DNA of 64,000 bases. Origin: CANGTU01 sp046336655 (GTDB lineage Bacteria; Bacteroidota; Bacteroidia; Flavobacteriales_D; Sanyastnellaceae). The translations under genes and the position numbers were made by a program. Location of the stretch: positions 37,495 through 101,494 of the forward strand of contig JBKDGH010000078.1 of NCBI GenBank assembly GCA_046336655.1. Direction: 5' to 3'. The notes below the pieces were generated by a model that had not been told where the DNA came from, made no database searches, and was given only the letters and a program-made list of their open reading frames with translations. Of this stretch, positions 16,434 to 25,715 are shown in pieces; position 1 is the first letter of the stretch, and every line of letters starts with the position of its first letter.

Positions 16434-18293
16434 TCACGCGGCTTCGTCGGGTTGCTGACGCTTCCACATACTTGCATACAAGCCATTATTCGCAATGAGC
16501 TGATCGTGTGATCCTTGCTCCACCACTTTACCGTGATCCAGCACGATGATCTGATCTGCATGCCGCACACCGGTAAGCCTGTGCGCAATAATCACAGTAG
16601 TCCTGTTCGTTCTGTATGCATGCAATGCAGCGAGTATATGCTCCTCCGTATCCGTGTCCACCGCACTTAAACAATCATCCAGAATAATGAACGGGGCATC
16701 GCGTAGAATGGCACGCGCAATGGCTACACGCTGTTTTTGTCCGCCGCTGAGATTGATGCCGCGCTCACCCAGAAGGGTATCGTATCCTTGCGGAAAACCG
16801 AGGATCGTGTCATGCACCGATGCAATGCGCGCCGCGTGTTCAATTTCTTCCTGAGTGGCCTGAGCCGATCCGAATGCGATGTTTTCTCCGATGCTTTCTG
16901 AAAACAGAAACACATCCTGAGGCACATATCCTGCCGCATCGCGCAGTGACTTCATATCGACTGTTTCAATGGACTTTCCGTCCACTTGAACCTGTCCGGA
17001 GGTAGGGTCGTAGATGCGCATCAGAAGACTGGCAATCGTCGACTTACCGCTTCCGGTGCGGCCTACAATGGCCACGGTACTTCCGAATGGAACATTGAAT
17101 GAAACATCTTTTAAGGCATGTACACCCGATTCAGGGTAGGTGAATGACACATGCTCCATCGTCAGTGCACCGGGTGTAAATGGCACCGGGTTCGACGGCG
17201 CACTCACAGTCGGCTTTGCATTCAGAAAGTCATTGATCCTTTCCTGGCTGGTCTCTGCCTTTTGCACCAGACTGCTTACCCAGCCCACACTCGCAAATGG
17301 CCAAGTGAGCTGATTCACATAAAACACAAACTGCACAATAACTCCATAGCTCAGTTCACCGGCAATCACCTGCTGTGACCCGGCATACAGCGTCAGGATG
17401 GTGCTCAATCCGACAAGGATCACAATGACCGGCATAAACAGCGCATCGGCTTTCACCAGCCGCAATTGTTTCTGTTTGTAGTCGCTGCTCTGCGCGGCGA
17501 AAGAGCTGACGAAATACGACTCACGCGAGTAAGCCCTTACCAGTCGGATACCGCTTACACTTTCCTGAACCATTGATGAAAGTGCTGACTGCTGCTGCTG
17601 CGCGCGCTCAGTGCGGCGGTTGATGATGGTGCTCACATAAAAAATGCCGATCGCCATGAAGGGCAGGGGAGACAAAGTGTACAGCGTGAGGTCCGGACTG
17701 ATCTGCCACATCACCACCACGCACATCACGATGAGTACTGCAAGGTTGATGGTGTACATCACCGCAGGCCCGAGATACATTCTCACCCGCGATACATCCT
17801 CGCTGATGCGGTTCATCAGGTCACCTGTTCTGTTTCGCTTGTAAAATGAGGCATCCAGACGTTGGTACTGATCGTAGATTTCATTTTTAAGGTCGTACTC
17901 AATGTGGCGTGACATCACAATGATGGTCTGCCTTTGAAAGAACAGGAAAATGCCTTTGATCAGGTAGAAGAGAATGTAGCCTGCAGCGAGCAACAACCCG
18001 ATTTTCGTTACGGTTGCCGCAAAGTCAGTTTCAGTGAGTGATATCGCATCCATGGGGCTTCCCACCCATCGGGATGCAGCGGAAAGACTGGCAGGCGGTT
18101 CAACCTTTGCAATACCCTCTGACAGGATAGTTTCACGGGCGCCGAGTGCAGTAGTCAGAAAGTCAATCCCTTCACCCACCAGAATCGGTGCGTACACATT
18201 GAACACATTGGACAGCACGATAAACAGTATGCCCAGTGCAAACCTCCCGCGGTATTTCCAGAAATACGGATTGAGCCGCGCAAGGTTTTTCAT
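16434..18293 (-). CDS. ABC transporter, fused permease and ATPase (MsbA-like)
   Basis: 619 residues: an ABC type-1 exporter membrane domain with about six helices (15-345) and a C-terminal ATPase (about 365-610). Walker A VGRTGSGKST, Q-loop YVPQDVFLF, signature LSGGQKQR, Walker B IILDDCLSAVD and the H-loop IIAHRL are all intact. Half-transporters of this kind dimerise and flip lipids or export drugs or peptides from the inner membrane. A roughly 35-residue insert between the first two helices (ALGARETIL ... VGSPMDAIS, about 50-90) is longer than in E. coli MsbA. The gene lies 4 bp downstream of the TonB receptor gene and is probably co-transcribed with it. Substrate unknown. Confidence 0.92.
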   Translation of the reverse strand: MKNLARLNPYFWKYRGRFALGILFIVLSNVFNVYAPILVGEGIDFLTTALGARETILSEGIAKVEPPASLSAASRWVGSPMDAISLTETDFAATVTKIGLLLAAGYILFYLIKGIFLFFQRQTIIVMSRHIEYDLKNEIYDQYQRLDASFYKRNRTGDLMNRISEDVSRVRMYLGPAVMYTINLAVLIVMCVVVMWQISPDLTLYTLSPLPFMAIGIFYVSTIINRRTERAQQQQSALSSMVQESVSGIRLVRAYSRESYFVSSFAAQSSDYKQKQLRLVKADALFMPVIVILVGLSTILTLYAGSQQVIAGELSYGVIVQFVFYVNQLTWPFASVGWVSSLVQKAETSQERINDFLNAKPTVSAPSNPVPFTPGALTMEHVSFTYPESGVHALKDVSFNVPFGSTVAIVGRTGSGKSTIASLLMRIYDPTSGQVQVDGKSIETVDMKSLRDAAGYVPQDVFLFSESIGENIAFGSAQATQEEIEHAARIASVHDTILGFPQGYDTLLGERGINLSGGQKQRVAIARAILRDAPFIILDDCLSAVDTDTEEHILAALHAYRTNRTTVIIAHRLTGVRHADQIIVLDHGKVVEQGSHDQLIANNGLYASMWKRQQPDEAA

Positions 18294-18297
18294 GTTT

Positions 18298-20721
18298 TCA
18301 GAACTCGAAATTCCACGTCACGCTTGGAAGAATAGGGAAGAGACTTACCTGATAGGCTTTGATCTCCAACGTGCCTTCAGATACCGAACCATCATTGCCA
18401 AAATAGATGAAGTACGGATTCATGCGGTTGTACAGGTTGTACACCGAGAAGTTCCAGCTGCTGATGAATTTCCTAGGGCGCTCAATGATTTCGCCGGTGG
18501 TGCGGTCTTTCTTTTGCTTCATCTTCTTCGGGTAAAGCGTAGCGGAAACATCGGCGCGGTGATAAGGCGCCATCCGGAAGCTGTTGCGTGCGCCGTAAAT
18601 GTCCACTACGCGGCCTTCCACGATGTAGCGTTCCAATGGCAGGGTGATCGCATTGCCCGTTGCGTACACAAAAACAAAACCAAGGTCCAGGCGCTCAGTC
18701 ATTTTGTAGCTAAGCACAAAGCTCGCATCATGACGGCGATCCCAGCGAGCCGGGAATGGTTCTCCACCGTTGATCATATCGAATGTCCGTTCGGTTCTGG
18801 ACCAGGTGTATCCGATCCAGCCGTTGAGGTCACCAGCGCGTTTCTTGAGAAATAATTCAAGACCGTAGCTGCGTCCCTGACCGAAAACCAGCAGGTTGTC
18901 AATGTTGTCATTGATGGTTTGATCAGGCTGCGCACCATCGCGGTACTCCGACTGATTCTGCATGGTTTTGTAGTATATCTCCACACTCGACTCCCAGCGG
19001 TTCTGATCAAAGTTGCGGAAGTAACCGGCGCTGATCTGATCCCCGATCTGTGGCTTTGTGATGTCGGTGCTCGGCAGCCAAACATCCGTGGGCAGTGATG
19101 AAGGTGAAAGGCTGGTGAGGTGGATGTATTGGTAGTTGTGCATGTAGCCGGCCTTGATGCTCGAGTTCTTGCCGAGGATATATCGCACATTGATGCGCGG
19201 TTCGAATCCCGAATAATCCGCCACCCGGTCGCCCCTGCCATATTGCACAACCTGCACAGCCGGCGGTTGTCCAAGCAGGTTGTCATCATCGCCTTTTACA
19301 TAACGCTTGAACGGTCCGACGTGAATGAAGTGACTGAAGCGGATGCCGGCGTTGATGCGCAGGAATTCATTCACGTCAAATTCATCCTGCACATACACGG
19401 CTGTTTCGTGGGAGAAAAGGCGGGCCTGCTCACCCAGGTCAAATTCCGTATCACCGCTTCGGGCGTAGGTGTTGTTGGGGGTGAATTCATGAAACGTATA
19501 ATCCACTCCCCATTTGATGCTGTGCAGCGGATTGGGATAATAGCTCCACTGCACTTTTGCTCCGTAGTCGCGGATGCCACTCTTGAGTCCGAATGAAAAC
19601 TGCTCCTGGGTGCCGCCGAATTCAAACTTGTAGTCGGTGAAAGTGAGGATCGTATTCATAAAGAGTTTGTCGTTCAGGATTCGGTTCCACCGGGCTGTGG
19701 CTGTGGCATTGCCCCATGGAATGCGGGTGGAAAATCCGGCATCCTCATTCCGGAAGTTGAACACATCCCGTCCGAAGTAGCCACTCAGAAAGAGCTGATC
19801 GCGGTCTGACAAGCGGTAGTTGACTTTCAGATTCAGGTCGTAGAAATAATAGCCTGATCCGGCGAACGGGCTTTCCGGATTGACGAATGGCTTGAGCAGC
19901 ACATCGATGTAAGTGCGCCGTCCCGATACAATGAAAGACGAAGTGTCTTTTTTGATTGGTCCTTCTACCGTGAAACGCGAAGCGATGGTGCCAATGCCTC
20001 CGGCCCCGTGGTATTCGCGCGCATTGCCTTCTTTCAGGTTGACATCAAGCACGGAAGCCAGTCTTCCACCGAAAGATGCCGGCATGCCGCCTTTGGTGAG
20101 CTCAAGGTTCTTTACTGCATCTGCATTGAACACGGAGAAAAATCCAAACAAGTGGGACGCATTGTACACTACTGCATTATCCAGGAGAATAAGGTTTTGG
20201 TCAATGCCGCCGCCGCGCACGTAGAATCCGGCATTGCCCTCACCGGAACTCTTCACGCCGGGCAGCAGCGTGACTGTTTTCAGAATGTCCACTTCACCAA
20301 AGAGCACAGGCAGTTTTTTCACCTGGTCCATTTCGAGCTGAATCTTTCCGATATCGGTACTCTCCGTATTGCGCTTGCCTTCAGCTTCAATCACCACCGT
20401 CGTTTGCTCGTACACCCTGATGCCCAGTTCCACATCAATACGGGTGTCCTTGTTGAGGTTCACCTTCATCTTGCGGGATTCATAGCCGATGTAGGCAAAT
20501 TCCACATCGTACGTGCCTTCAGGCAGTGTAAGCGAATAAAAGCCATACAGGTTGGTGGCGGCTCCCTTATTGATGGGTTGGGCGGTGACCACCACTCCGA
20601 TAATCGTTTCACCACTTCCGGCATCCTTTACAACCCCACTTAGCGTGAATTTCTCCTGGGCCATTGCGGCAGTGGAAATACACAGAAAAAGAGGTAAAAG
20701 AAGGCGGAGCAAATGGTTCAT
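18298..20721 (-). CDS. TonB-dependent receptor with N-terminal carboxypeptidase-like domain
   Basis: 807 residues from the ATG at 20721. An upstream ATG (20784) would put 21 extra residues ahead of a clear signal peptide (MNHLLRLLLPLFLCISTAAMAQ) and lies beyond a promoter box, so it is rejected. After the signal comes a carboxypeptidase D regulatory-like domain (about 25-110: LSGVVKDAGSGETIIGVVV), then the plug (PVLFGEVDILKTVTLLPGV, GFYVRGGGIDQNLILLDN, about 135-240) and a 22-strand barrel to the C-terminus. No SusD-like partner is adjacent, so this is a stand-alone receptor rather than a SusC. It should take up a siderophore, vitamin or other ligand by TonB-driven transport; ligand unknown. 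The ABC exporter follows after 4 bp. Confidence 0.92.
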   Translation of the reverse strand: MNHLLRLLLPLFLCISTAAMAQEKFTLSGVVKDAGSGETIIGVVVTAQPINKGAATNLYGFYSLTLPEGTYDVEFAYIGYESRKMKVNLNKDTRIDVELGIRVYEQTTVVIEAEGKRNTESTDIGKIQLEMDQVKKLPVLFGEVDILKTVTLLPGVKSSGEGNAGFYVRGGGIDQNLILLDNAVVYNASHLFGFFSVFNADAVKNLELTKGGMPASFGGRLASVLDVNLKEGNAREYHGAGGIGTIASRFTVEGPIKKDTSSFIVSGRRTYIDVLLKPFVNPESPFAGSGYYFYDLNLKVNYRLSDRDQLFLSGYFGRDVFNFRNEDAGFSTRIPWGNATATARWNRILNDKLFMNTILTFTDYKFEFGGTQEQFSFGLKSGIRDYGAKVQWSYYPNPLHSIKWGVDYTFHEFTPNNTYARSGDTEFDLGEQARLFSHETAVYVQDEFDVNEFLRINAGIRFSHFIHVGPFKRYVKGDDDNLLGQPPAVQVVQYGRGDRVADYSGFEPRINVRYILGKNSSIKAGYMHNYQYIHLTSLSPSSLPTDVWLPSTDITKPQIGDQISAGYFRNFDQNRWESSVEIYYKTMQNQSEYRDGAQPDQTINDNIDNLLVFGQGRSYGLELFLKKRAGDLNGWIGYTWSRTERTFDMINGGEPFPARWDRRHDASFVLSYKMTERLDLGFVFVYATGNAITLPLERYIVEGRVVDIYGARNSFRMAPYHRADVSATLYPKKMKQKKDRTTGEIIERPRKFISSWNFSVYNLYNRMNPYFIYFGNDGSVSEGTLEIKAYQVSLFPILPSVTWNFEF

Positions 20722-20738
20722 GTGATTCGGAAAGGGCG

Positions 20739-20746
20739 CAAAAGTA
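20739..20746 (-). promoter_or_regulatory. Bacteroidota -7 promoter box upstream of TonB receptor
   Basis: TACTTTTG on the minus strand, an exact TAnnTTTG match, 17 bp before the ATG at 20721. It supports that start over the one at 20784 and would drive the receptor/ABC pair. Confidence 0.55.
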
Positions 20747-20884
20747 AACACCTCTTTACCGTCAGGGATCAAAGGATTCAGCAAAGTTCAATAAGGCTGT
20801 GTGAAGAATGGTTAACAGAAATTATAAAGATGTTGGTTTCGCGCTCGTTGCATGCCTCTACTTTCGCGTCCGTCCAGATAAGGT

Positions 20885-23392
20885 ATGTCTTTTTCCGTTA
20901 AATACGCATTCTGTTGTCTCTTTGGGGTTCTTGCGTGCATTGTTTCCAATGCACAGTGGGAGCCGAAGGGCATGACTGCCGTGCGTTGCGAGGTGCCGCC
21001 CAAACTGGACGGAATGCTGAGTGAGCCCTGCTGGACCGAGGCGAAGCCTGCATCGGGTTTTATTTGTATCAGCCCCACGCCAGGAATTCCAATGCCATTC
21101 GAAACAGAAGTGCGCGTTGTGTATTCTGACGAGTCGTTGTACATCGGTGTGATCAATCATGATCCGTCACCGGACAGTATCCTTAAGCAGCTTGCCGGGC
21201 GAGACGGAGATGGCAACAGTGACTATTTCGGTATCACCTTCAATCCGTACCGCGACGGAATTAACGGGATGACATTCAGCATCACACCCGCCGGGGAACA
21301 ATGGGATGCGCGCCTCACGGGAGGAGGAGATGAAGACATCACCTGGAATGCGGTATGGGACTGCCACACGCGCATCACGGACACCGGCTGGATTGCAGAG
21401 TTCCAGATTCCCTTTGCAGCTTTGCGATTTCCGAAAGCCGAGGTGCAATACTGGGATATTAATTTTTTCAGGGAGATAAGACGCACGCGCGTCCGCGGTT
21501 TTTGGAATGAAGTAAAACCGGATGGCGCGCCTTATCTCGCCCAGATGGGTATCATGGACGGCATCAAAGGCGTTGTACCACCGCCGCGGTTGTTCTTTTA
21601 CCCGTATGCAAGTGCATATGTGAATCACACCGGTCAGGCGGATGGCAATGCGGTCACGTCGTTCAGCTACAACGGCGGGCTCGACATGAAACTCGGGCTG
21701 AATGACGCGTTTACGCTCGACGCTACGCTGATTCCGGATTTCGGACAGACGATCTCCGATCAGCTCATCCTCAATCTGACTCCTTTTGAAATTCAGTTTC
21801 AGGATAACCGCCAGTTCTTCATTGAAGGCACAGAGCTATTTTCAAAAGGAGGCATTTTTTATTCCCGCCGCATCGGAGGATTGCCGGTCGGTTATTTCAA
21901 CGTGTATGATCAGCTTGCGGAAGGTGAAACCATCAAAAGCAATCCGCTTGAATCGCAGCTGATCAATGCGGTAAAGGTGAGCGGGCGCAACCGATATGGA
22001 ACGGGTATCGGATTATTCAACGCCGTAAGTTCGCGCACAGAGGCTGAGATTCAGGGTGCAGATGGTGAGATCCGTCGGGTGACCACTGCACCACTGACGA
22101 ACTCCAACGTGTTTGTGATCGATCAGAATTTGAGGAATAACTCTTATTTCTCAGTGACCAATACCAATGTCACACGCGATGGTGATTTTTCGGATGCGAA
22201 TGTGACGGCGACGCAGTTTGAGTTCCGCAATAAAAAGAACTCCTACCGCATCATGGGAAATGGTGCGGTTTCGCACAAATACGGCAGCGCGCGCCCCTCT
22301 GATCCTACCGGCTTTACGCAGGGCCTCAGCATCAGCAAAAACAGTGGCAACTGGATGTGGGATATCGGGCAGTGGATTGAATCGGACAACTACGATCCAA
22401 ACGACCTCGGTTTTCTGCAGGCCAACAACAGCGAGGGATATTACATCTGGACCGGCTATAACATTTACGAGCCATTTGGCAAGTTCAACAACTTGTGGAG
22501 TAATTTCAATATCGTTTACGAAAAACTGTTTAATCCAAATACGTTCACAAACCTGAGTGCGAGCGGCAACGTTGGACTGAATACCCGAAAATTTTTCACG
22601 TTCAATATTCAGGGCGAATCACAACCCGTGCGGGGATACGATTATTTCGAGCCGCGCGTGGAAGGCAGGTACTTCCAGACTTATCGATACGCACAATTTG
22701 GGGGATGGATCAGCACAGACTACAGGAAGAGGCTGGCTCTGGATGCGGGAAGCTGGTATTCCAATTATGAAAACCCCGGAAGGGCTATGTTCAATTGGCG
22801 CATTTCACCCCGTTTCCGGGTAAATGACCACTTGATGCTGATTTATGTGTACAGCAGGCAGAATCATTTCAATGATATTGGTTTTGCCACGTTCAGTGAG
22901 GACGGGGAGCCGGTTTTCGGCACCCGGGATGTGATTTCGCATACCAATGTGCTCACGGCCACATATGCGTTCAATCCCTTTATGAACATCAATTGCCGGG
23001 TGCGGCATTACTGGGGATTTTCAGATTACAGCGCATTCCACAGTCTGGAAGAGGACGGCTCCATGGGGCCCACCGACTTCGAAGGATTTATCTCTGAAAA
23101 CGGGGAAGGCGGCACGGTATCAACCGCTGACCGCAGTTTCAACTCGTTTACTATTGACCTGTTTTACCGCTGGATATTTCGACCGGGCAGCGAGCTCATG
23201 TTCGCCTGGAAAAATGCAATCATTGATGAAACCCGAGGTCAGGCCATTCCTTCAGGGCTGGCTGACGACCTTGGCTACACCTTCGGCCTGCCGCAGGCCA
23301 ACAGCGTGAGCCTCAGGGTGGTGTATTTCCTGGATTACCGTGTGCTCACGAGTAAAAGGGGCGAGGCCATCACCCGGAATTCCCTAAATTAG
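20885..23392 (+). CDS. DUF5916 outer-membrane protein with family 9-like carbohydrate-binding domain
   Basis: 835 residues with a signal peptide (about 1-23). Residues about 35-215 form a carbohydrate-binding family 9-like (DOMON-type) beta sandwich, recognisable from PPKLDGMLSEPCWTEA and VYSDESLYIGVINHD. The remainder matches the DUF5916 layout: WDINFFREIRR, the IPDFGQTISD element, FFIEGTELFSKGGIFYSRRIG, and an array of amphipathic strands ending in VYFLDYR, consistent with an outer-membrane barrel. DUF5916 proteins are abundant in Bacteroidota and have no established function; polysaccharide handling at the surface is a reasonable guess from the N-terminal domain. A near-consensus promoter box (TACTTTCG) lies at 20859. 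It is divergent from the TonB receptor gene. Confidence 0.88.
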   Translation: MSFSVKYAFCCLFGVLACIVSNAQWEPKGMTAVRCEVPPKLDGMLSEPCWTEAKPASGFICISPTPGIPMPFETEVRVVYSDESLYIGVINHDPSPDSILKQLAGRDGDGNSDYFGITFNPYRDGINGMTFSITPAGEQWDARLTGGGDEDITWNAVWDCHTRITDTGWIAEFQIPFAALRFPKAEVQYWDINFFREIRRTRVRGFWNEVKPDGAPYLAQMGIMDGIKGVVPPPRLFFYPYASAYVNHTGQADGNAVTSFSYNGGLDMKLGLNDAFTLDATLIPDFGQTISDQLILNLTPFEIQFQDNRQFFIEGTELFSKGGIFYSRRIGGLPVGYFNVYDQLAEGETIKSNPLESQLINAVKVSGRNRYGTGIGLFNAVSSRTEAEIQGADGEIRRVTTAPLTNSNVFVIDQNLRNNSYFSVTNTNVTRDGDFSDANVTATQFEFRNKKNSYRIMGNGAVSHKYGSARPSDPTGFTQGLSISKNSGNWMWDIGQWIESDNYDPNDLGFLQANNSEGYYIWTGYNIYEPFGKFNNLWSNFNIVYEKLFNPNTFTNLSASGNVGLNTRKFFTFNIQGESQPVRGYDYFEPRVEGRYFQTYRYAQFGGWISTDYRKRLALDAGSWYSNYENPGRAMFNWRISPRFRVNDHLMLIYVYSRQNHFNDIGFATFSEDGEPVFGTRDVISHTNVLTATYAFNPFMNINCRVRHYWGFSDYSAFHSLEEDGSMGPTDFEGFISENGEGGTVSTADRSFNSFTIDLFYRWIFRPGSELMFAWKNAIIDETRGQAIPSGLADDLGYTFGLPQANSVSLRVVYFLDYRVLTSKRGEAITRNSLN

Positions 23393-23471
23393 AGCGGCCG
23401 GATCCGGCTGCCGCATGAAATTCGGGGATGCCGTGCAACCCCCGGGGCTGAAATCGGGTTTTTACATTCGG

Positions 23472-24020
23472 ATGCAGGATAACAGGGAAATCATCGAGGG
23501 CTGTGTCCGTGGCGAAAAGCGCCACCAGGATGCCCTATACAAGCGTTACGCTTCCCTGTTGTATGGTATCTGCCTTCGCTACACCAAAAACAAAATGGAA
23601 GCGCAGGATGTGTTGCAGGAGGTATTTGTGAAGGTGTACAACAATATTCACTCCTACCACCACGACGGGAGTTTTGAAGGATGGCTCAGGCGCATAGCTG
23701 TAAATACCTCCATCACAAACTACCGGAGGAACCTGAAACATGCTTATCAGGCCGACATTGACGAGGTAGTCGCGCACCACGACGAACCGGTTCACATGGA
23801 AGACCTGGAGTACACTGCCGAGGAGATGATGACATGCATCCAGAGGCTGCCAGTGGGGTACAAAACAGTGTTCAACCTCTACGTGGTGGAAGGGTTCATG
23901 CACAAGGAAATAGCCGATATGCTGGGGATCGATGTGAATACATCCAAATCACAGCTTTCGCGGGCGAAAACATACCTGCAGCGCGAATTAACGACATTGA
24001 GCAAGACAACATTGAAATAA
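23472..24020 (+). CDS. ECF-type RNA polymerase sigma factor
   Basis: 182 residues from the ATG at 23472. An in-frame ATG at 23415 would add 19 residues without family similarity. Region 2 is clear (YKRYASLLYGICLRYTKNKMEAQDVLQEVFVKVYNNI, then the GWLRRIAVN core-binding element), as is region 4 (LPVGYKTVFNLYVVEGFMHKEIADMLGIDVNTSKSQLSRAK), giving helix-turn-helix recognition of -35. It redirects RNA polymerase to a small regulon. The following gene, 6 bp downstream, encodes a single-pass protein with the N-terminal look of a Bacteroidota anti-sigma factor, so the pair is likely a cell-envelope-responsive system. Confidence 0.92.
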   Translation: MQDNREIIEGCVRGEKRHQDALYKRYASLLYGICLRYTKNKMEAQDVLQEVFVKVYNNIHSYHHDGSFEGWLRRIAVNTSITNYRRNLKHAYQADIDEVVAHHDEPVHMEDLEYTAEEMMTCIQRLPVGYKTVFNLYVVEGFMHKEIADMLGIDVNTSKSQLSRAKTYLQRELTTLSKTTLK

Positions 24021-24026
24021 GAAACG

Positions 24027-24575
24027 ATGAGTGAAGAAAAATTCTTCGGAAATGTGAGGGAGACCCTTTACACCTACGCGCCTGAAGTGCCCGCGGACGC
24101 GTATAGCCGGATGCGGAGAAGACTCTGGCTGAGCCAGTTTCTCCAATTCAGCGCCGGGCGTCTGAATGCCTGGTACCTTCTGTGTGCAGGTGTGCTTACC
24201 GCAGGAGGACTGATGATGTTACCGGGTGATTCTTCTCAGGCGCTTCGTTCCGGAGCGTATGAGTCCAACATTCCTGAGCTTCAGCTGGTGGCCGGCGCTG
24301 CACAGTCCTGTGTAACAACGCCCGCACGTGTGAATGCCCACCGCGCCTGCAGCACAACTGCCACAGTGGCAAGTTTGCAGAGTCAACCCGCGTTAACCGG
24401 GCCAGCCGCAATAGATGAGGTGTCAGAATCTGCGGTCACCGGAGAAAATACCGGTGATACGCCTGTGGGAGAGATTCAGGTCATTCAGGAAACAACTCCT
24501 GATGTGGCTCCGGCTTTGGCGCCGAAAAAAGGAAAACGTCTTTCACCAAAAATACTTCGGGATAAAAACCGATAA
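24027..24575 (+). CDS. Single-pass membrane protein, putative anti-sigma factor
   Basis: 182 residues with no recognised catalytic domain. The cytoplasmic N-terminus (MSEEKFFGNVRETLYTYAPEVPADAYSRMRRRLW, too divergent for a firm family call) has the spacing seen in many Bacteroidota proteins encoded after ECF sigma factors, with a PVPxDxW/Y-like motif before a transmembrane helix (about 46-65). The remaining 115 residues are low-complexity, rich in Ala, Thr, Val and Glu, and end in a basic tail (KKGKRLSPKILRDKNR). Location 6 bp after the sigma gene is the main argument for sigma control. It could instead be a sigma-regulated membrane protein. Confidence 0.7.
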   Translation: MSEEKFFGNVRETLYTYAPEVPADAYSRMRRRLWLSQFLQFSAGRLNAWYLLCAGVLTAGGLMMLPGDSSQALRSGAYESNIPELQLVAGAAQSCVTTPARVNAHRACSTTATVASLQSQPALTGPAAIDEVSESAVTGENTGDTPVGEIQVIQETTPDVAPALAPKKGKRLSPKILRDKNR

Positions 24576-24619
24576 TAAAACACCGGTTATCTTAGCCCGG
24601 TAACCAAAACCGGACTAGT

Positions 24620-25579
24620 GTGAAATCAGGTGTGAAACCAAAAAGCAAAAGCAGCGCGGTTCTCACTGTGCTGCTTTTCGCGTTTTTACCGGGTTGGGCC
24701 GGTATTTTTGTTTCCTCTGATACGCTCATTCTCGATGGCGAAATCATGTACATTGTTCCTCAGGAAGAGCTGGTTGATTCAGATTCTTTGGAGGATCTCC
24801 TGAAGGAGGATCTGCACAAAGAGAGAGGAAGCAGTTTCATTGCCTACGCATTCCTGGTATCATCCGATTTCCAAAACACCCGCTGGCTTGGCTCAGGTGA
24901 CCTCCAAACGCTTGATGTATTTCTGGGCAGACAGTCGTCGTGGTACGTGCGCCCGGCCTTTGATGCGGAAGTTATTCTGTTCAACGATAAATCCTGGAAG
25001 CTGGTCACCGGGCTCGGCGTCCGTTTTTTTTCCTATAGTATTTCTCAAGTAGAAAAGGCGGACCTCAGCGCAGCAAGCCAGCGATTCCGGTTTGAAAACA
25101 GGGATGGCGAACTCTGGCAATACTCGCTCATTGAAGTAGGCCCCGGATTTGAAACGGATACGACTCAGGTTGGTGTCAATGCCTTTCGTCGCTCCCTTGC
25201 TTATATCAATTTTCCGTATGGAGTGCGTTTTTCTCCGGAAAAGCGGGCAAAGAGAAGCGACTGGTACCCCTATTTTGATGTGGGAATCAATGTGCGAGTG
25301 CTTCTTGGCACTGTGCTTCCCGATCCGGATGATATGGAGGTGGCATTGGTGAACGAGTCCGGTGAGTATCGCACGCTGAACGGCCTATTGTACGAAAAAG
25401 TGCCCTACGAAATTGTCCCCTATTTTCAGGCCGGAGCCCTCTGGCAGGCTAATGATCATTGGGCCATGCGCTGCCAGATTGCCATTGTTCCGGTGCGGTC
25501 CGTGTATTCGTTGAGCGAGTACTGGAAAGTAGTCGGTAACCATATTCCCTTTACACTGGGTGTGCAGTGGATACCTTAG
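24620..25579 (+). CDS. Hypothetical exported protein, probable outer-membrane beta-barrel
   Basis: 319 residues from a GTG start at 24620, chosen because it precedes the signal-like segment (SSAVLTVLLFAFLPGWAG, about 11-28). No named family is recognised. The body alternates polar and aromatic residues (SWYVRPAFDAEVILF, YINFPYGVRF, WYPYFDVGINVRVLLG, VPYFQAGALW, IPFTLGVQWIP) and ends in a strand with a terminal aromatic residue, as in small outer-membrane barrels of Bacteroidota. An acidic stretch (DSDSLEDLLKEDLHKE, about 54-69) follows the signal. It lies 44 bp after the anti-sigma-like gene and could be a target of that sigma factor. Confidence 0.65.
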   Translation: MKSGVKPKSKSSAVLTVLLFAFLPGWAGIFVSSDTLILDGEIMYIVPQEELVDSDSLEDLLKEDLHKERGSSFIAYAFLVSSDFQNTRWLGSGDLQTLDVFLGRQSSWYVRPAFDAEVILFNDKSWKLVTGLGVRFFSYSISQVEKADLSAASQRFRFENRDGELWQYSLIEVGPGFETDTTQVGVNAFRRSLAYINFPYGVRFSPEKRAKRSDWYPYFDVGINVRVLLGTVLPDPDDMEVALVNESGEYRTLNGLLYEKVPYEIVPYFQAGALWQANDHWAMRCQIAIVPVRSVYSLSEYWKVVGNHIPFTLGVQWIP

Positions 25580-25583
25580 TTTC

Positions 25584-25603
25584 CGGTGCAACCTTATGCA
25601 CCG
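25584..25603 (+). terminator. Possible weak intrinsic terminator
   Basis: Seven-base-pair stem CGGTGCA / TGCACCG with a six-base loop, immediately after the stop of the preceding gene and followed by only three T residues. The short T run makes termination uncertain. Confidence 0.35.
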
Positions 25604-25715
25604 TTTCGGAGTCTCACTTGTGCATAGATCGGGTGTGATTGGTGAAAAGTGAGGCAGCAAAGCAGTGATCCCGGTGGTTTTGTTATTACCTTAGTACTCC
25701 AAACTGACCATTAGA

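Noticed and set aside
24588..24616. Hairpin around ACCGGTTAT ... GGTAACC before the GTG at 24620
   Set aside because: Only five pairs match and there is no T run; not enough to call a terminator or regulatory element.
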